64,000 bases of DNA from Bradyrhizobium sp. AZCC 1721 (GTDB lineage: Bacteria > Pseudomonadota > Alphaproteobacteria > Rhizobiales > Xanthobacteraceae). Both the position numbers and the translations under genes were made by a program. The DNA is taken from positions 4,889,001 to 4,953,000 of the forward strand of contig NZ_JAZHSB010000001.1 in assembly GCF_036924715.1 (NCBI RefSeq), read 5' to 3'. The notes under the pieces are model-generated. The model had not been told where the DNA came from and did not search any database. It worked only from the letters and a program-made list of their open reading frames with translations. Positions 61,295 through 64,000 of the stretch are shown here, piece by piece (position 1 is the stretch's first letter; the number at the start of each line of letters is the position of its first letter).

Positions 61295-61558
61295 ATGGGC
61301 ATACTTTGGACGATCATCATTGGCTTCATTGCTGGCGTGATTGCGAAATTCATTATGCCCGGAGACAATGAGCCCTCGGGCTTCATTCTCACCACCATAC
61401 TGGGCATCGTCGGCGCTTTCGTGGCGACCTATCTCGGCCAGGCGCTCGGGTGGTACAGCCCCGGAGAAGGCGCGGGCCTGATCGGTGCGATAGTCGGCGC
61501 CATCATTGTACTCTTCGTCTACGGCCTCTTCGCCGGCCGGCAACGGCGAGCGATTTAA
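61295..61558 (+). CDS. GlsB/YeaQ/YmgE-family stress membrane protein
   Basis: An 87-residue membrane protein with three glycine-zipper helices (MGILWTIIIGFIAGVIAKF, GFILTTILGIVGAFVATYLG, GLIGAIVGAIIVLFVYGLFA). ATG 61295 starts the family motif; upstream codons are dropped. It is probably co-transcribed with yidB from the EcfG promoter. Confidence 0.88.
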   Translation: MGILWTIIIGFIAGVIAKFIMPGDNEPSGFILTTILGIVGAFVATYLGQALGWYSPGEGAGLIGAIVGAIIVLFVYGLFAGRQRRAI

Positions 61559-62277
61559 GAACTAGATCTGATGGTTTCATCGTCGGGCTTGGGTTTGGAT
61601 CAGCGGAGCGGTCCGTCGTCCCCTAGCGAACTCAGGCACGAGACGATTCAACGCGGTCTCCGTGAGTTCCATTGGGCGGAGACCGCGATTCATCGCCGTG
61701 CCGCACCGGCGATTGAGTTGGAGCGACGACGCGGAGGGGTCCTGTCGATCACTAGAGCACTAGCTCGGGCGTCCGACATCATGACGCGGGGCGGTTCAGG
61801 CGACCGATCTGCAAGGCGAACCAGTTCGGATCGGCCTCCTGTCCGATTTCCCAGGCATCTCCGCCTATCTGTACAGGGTATTGTCCATCGCCTTCATTAT
61901 CGCCGTCATGTTTTGGACGGTGTCCGCTGTGCGGCGCCGGCGCTCCAGGTTCCTGACACGTGCAGGCATCGTGATCGTGATGTGGACGGCTTCGATCGCG
62001 ACGGCCGCCGGCGCCCACACCCTCGACGTGCTGGCGATACCTGATTCCCGCAGTGCCGATGGTGGGCCTCATGCTGTCCCTTTTCACCGTCGAACTGGCC
62101 GAAACGGTCGCATGCCGAGATTGTCGAACTTACGGTCTCCGCCGATCAGGAGTAAAATGACCCGACGTCCGCGGGCGCTCGTGCCCGGAGGCGGGCCGGC
62201 TAGACATCGTGGCAACTCTCCGTCACGCCCGTTGGCAAAAAGCTGAGGTTTGCCCATCGATCCACACGGCGAATTCC
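61559..62277. other. 719-bp region without a convincing gene; decayed frame traces
   Basis: It contains a hairpin (61654-61685) and no intact gene that I can support. One frame at 61785-62040 looks coding (GEPVRIGLLSDFPGISAYLY, then two helices IAFIIAVMFWTV and GIVIVMWTASIATAA). It appears to continue in another frame from 62039 (LIPAVPMVGLMLSLFTVELA). It may be a broken membrane-protein gene. Confidence 0.4.
61654..61685 (+). terminator. Hairpin after the GlsB gene (copy 2)
   Basis: CGGTCTCCG, 14-base loop, CGGAGACCG. It differs from the copy at 60639 by a paired C-to-T and G-to-A change in the stem, so pairing is conserved. Confidence 0.65.
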
Positions 62278-63380
62278 ATGACCGATCCCGAGCGTTTGGA
62301 AGGTATTCCTGGCCGCTACTGGCACCGGCTCGAAGACGGGCGCATCCAGTGCGATGTCTGCCCGCGCTACTGCAGGCTTAACGAAGGCCAGCGTGGCCTG
62401 TGCTTCGTGCGTGGCCGGCAGGATAACCGGATCGTGCTCACGACCTACGGCCGCTCCTCCGGATTCTGTGTCGATCCAATAGAGAAGAAGCCACTGAACC
62501 ACTATCTGCCCGGAACTCCTGTGCTGTCGTTCGGTACCGCTGGGTGCAACCTGACCTGCAAGTTCTGCCAGAACTGGGACATCTCCAAAGCGCGAGAGTT
62601 CGACCGGCTCCAGGACACAGCCTCGCCGGAAGATATTGTCGAGGCCGCGATTGCCACGGGCTCGCGCTCCATCGCCTACACCTATAATGACCCCGTCATT
62701 TTCCTCGAATATGCCGTGGACGTCGCAAGGGTGGCGCGCCGGCGCGGGATCAAGAACGTGGCGGTTACAGCGGGCTACATCGATGCGGCGGCACGGTAGG
62801 AGCTTTACACCTTCATGGACGCCGCCAATGTCGACCTCAAGGCGTTCACCGAGGCGTTCTACAATCGGCTGTGCACACCGGGCGTCTCGGCGCCGTCCTC
62901 GAAACGCTCGAGTATCTGAGACACAGGACGAAGGTCTGGCTCGAAATCACAACGCTGCTGATCCCGGGTCACAATGACAGCCCGGAGGAGGTGAAAAAAC
63001 TGAGCGAATGGGTGATGACAAGGCTAGGACCTGACGTGCCCTTGCATTTCACGGCCTTCCACCCTGATTACAAGATGCTGGATCTGCCCCGTACGCCGGC
63101 CCTCACCCTGACGACGGCTCGCGACATCGCGCGCAAGGTCGGGCTGCAGTTCGTCTACACCGGAAATGTCCATGACGAGCGGGGCCAAAGCACGTACTGT
63201 CCGGGCTGTGGTGAGCGGATCATCGGCCGAGATTGGTATGACATCACCACTTGGCGACTCACCGGCGACGGCCGTTGCGGCATTTGCTCCACTGCAATCC
63301 CCGGCTTGTTCGAGGCACGCCCGGGCAACTGGGGACAGCGGCGCGTCCCGATTCGGATCGGCAGACTGGAATGCTCTTGA
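62278..63380 (+). pseudogene. amrS: AmmeMemoRadiSam radical-SAM enzyme, broken
   Basis: The sequence reads as an AmrS-like radical SAM protein: zinc/cysteine N-terminus (CDVCPRYCRLNEGQRGLC), the cluster motif CNLTCKFC in GTAGCNLTCKFCQNWDIS, then YTYNDPVIFLEYAVDVARVA. An in-frame TAG at 62797-62799 stops it after 173 codons, probably from CAG. Matching sequence resumes (LYTFMDAANVDLKAFTEAFY), then one base is lost near 62870-62880. The rest follows in another frame (LEITTLLIPGHNDSPEEVK to RDWYDITTWRLTGDGRCG). Total length, 1103 bases, is one short of whole codons. The AmmeMemo partner genes are absent here. Confidence 0.85.
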
Positions 63381-63449
63381 GCGAGATGATGCCGGCGTCG
63401 GGGCCCTCACTACCGCGTGTTGAAGCGGGAGCCTGATTAGGAGGTCGCG

Positions 63450-63806
63450 ATGAAGATTGACAGCACGATATTTGGCGCGATTACGATTGACGGAAGGACG
63501 TATGAGCACGACGTGGTCGTTCGCCTTTCCGGCGAAGTTGTGAAGCGGAAAAAGAAGCTATCAAAGAAGCTGTATGGTACCTCGCACGTGCTTTCAAAAG
63601 ACGAGGCAAAGTTTCTCTTCGAGAAGGGGTGCGACCAGGTCGTGATTGGCTCGGGTCAGATGGGTAACGTGCACCTATCGCCGGAAGCTGAAGCTTATTT
63701 CGAAAGAAAGGGCTGCGAGGTCGTGTTGAAGCCGACACCCGAGGCAATACGGATGTTCAACCGGTCGCGCGCAAAGAGAATCGGCCTCTTTCACGTGACC
63801 TGTTGA
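63450..63806 (+). CDS. Mth938-like (DUF498) protein
   Basis: A 118-residue protein of the Mth938/NDUFAF3-like fold (IDGRTYEHDVVVRLSGEVVK, LFEKGCDQVVIGSGQMGNVH, EAEAYFERKGCEVVLKPTPE). AGGAGG precedes ATG 63450. The family is of unclear role; in mitochondria a member assists complex I assembly. Confidence 0.8.
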   Translation: MKIDSTIFGAITIDGRTYEHDVVVRLSGEVVKRKKKLSKKLYGTSHVLSKDEAKFLFEKGCDQVVIGSGQMGNVHLSPEAEAYFERKGCEVVLKPTPEAIRMFNRSRAKRIGLFHVTC

Positions 63807-63826
63807 AGAAATGCCCTGGTGAAACC

Positions 63827-64000
63827 GTGAATCCACGTTGGATCAGCCGGATCGGCGCCCCGCTCATCGCTCTTGTTTTGACCGTTGCGTCGTCGGTTTC
63901 GACCGTGCACGCCGTTGAGGATGCTCGCAAGGTGAGCGTGGTGTCCTTCGGCCTTTTCGGCGATCAAGGCGTGTTTAGAAGCGAGGCGACCGGCGCGGCA
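63827..64000 (+). CDS. Secreted protein, N-terminal fragment (possible C13 peptidase)
   Basis: An open frame of 58 codons runs to the window end. It starts at GTG 63827 with a signal peptide (SRIGAPLIALVLTVASSVST), then KVSVVSFGLFGDQGVFRSEA. That opening resembles the start of secreted caspase-clan C13 (legumain-like) proteins of rhizobia, but the catalytic residues are outside the window. Confidence 0.45.
   Translation, partial: MNPRWISRIGAPLIALVLTVASSVSTVHAVEDARKVSVVSFGLFGDQGVFRSEATGAA

Noticed and set aside
61571-62044. A 157-codon plus-strand frame after glsB
   Set aside because: Arg/His-rich, no domain, no ribosome site, and it overlaps the better coding trace in another frame.
62797-62799. 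TAG in amrS as a recoded (pyrrolysine-type) codon
   Set aside because: A separate frameshift follows within 90 bases, so simple gene decay explains both; pyrrolysine use is not expected in this group.
1-64000. CRISPR arrays, tRNA or rRNA genes
   Set aside because: No regularly spaced direct repeats and no cloverleaf or rRNA-like sequence were noticed on either strand.

Overview
The window looks like a chromosomal segment of a high-GC alphaproteobacterium of the Rhizobiales, most likely Bradyrhizobium or a close relative. The case rests on a Caulobacter-type flagellar gene set next to cckA, putative CtrA, sigma-54 and EcfG promoter motifs, and several families of palindromic intergenic repeats that I recall from Bradyrhizobium genomes. 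No rRNA, tRNA or CRISPR array was seen. No species-level assignment can be made from the sequence alone.

Layout. 1-1.3 kb: the end of an IS4-family element whose transposase carries a one-base frameshift, followed by a palindromic repeat. 1.3-5.5 kb: a PQQ-dependent dehydrogenase, a caspase-like (C14) protein and a small lipoprotein. 5.5-11.3 kb: a TpsB-type outer-membrane transporter, divergent from a secreted FecR protein with a Gly/Asn-rich tail and a CHASE2-PAS-GGDEF-EAL protein. 11.5-16.9 kb: a BioF2-like acyltransferase and a cupin/JmjC-like protein in tandem, then NIPSNAP, FrnE-like and XRE genes and small membrane proteins. 17.0-18.5 kb: a truncated hemoglobin coupled to a 44-residue membrane protein, divergent from an NsrR-like Rrf2 regulator across a 19-bp palindrome. 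18.5-21.2 kb: a methyltransferase, a SET-domain protein and small secreted proteins. 21.2-25.0 kb: a TetR gene, a carotenoid oxygenase and a two-gene membrane-protein operon; both promoter regions carry the same paired operator. 25-34 kb: metabolic and hypothetical genes (fumarase, DUF429, ICMT-like, GFA, GST, lectin-like, Tim44-like).

34-44 kb: the first flagellar block. The minus strand reads flgB-flgC-fliE-fliQ-fliR-flhB-cckA, and the plus strand reads fliO-fliP followed by a diguanylate cyclase. A perfect TTAA-N7-TTAA CtrA-type site lies upstream of flgB, which fits control by the CckA-ChpT-CtrA relay. 44-53.8 kb: a CusF-like protein, a D-2-hydroxyacid-type flavoprotein, a PLP-fold enzyme of unknown role, a 1252-residue AMIN/TPR-like envelope protein and small genes. 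53.8-60.6 kb: the second flagellar block, with fliL-fliM-DUF6468-motE translationally coupled on the minus strand and flgF-flgG-flgA-flgH on the plus strand behind a sigma-54-like site.

60.6-64 kb: a yidB-glsB stress operon behind a consensus EcfG promoter, a degenerate stretch, a broken radical-SAM gene (amrS-like, one nonsense codon and one frameshift), a Mth938-like gene and the start of a secreted protein cut by the window edge.

The most interesting candidates for an undescribed unit are the TetR/carotenoid-oxygenase/membrane-protein regulon with duplicated operator architecture, and the TpsB-FecR-CHASE2 cyclic-di-GMP cluster that has no TpsA partner in view.
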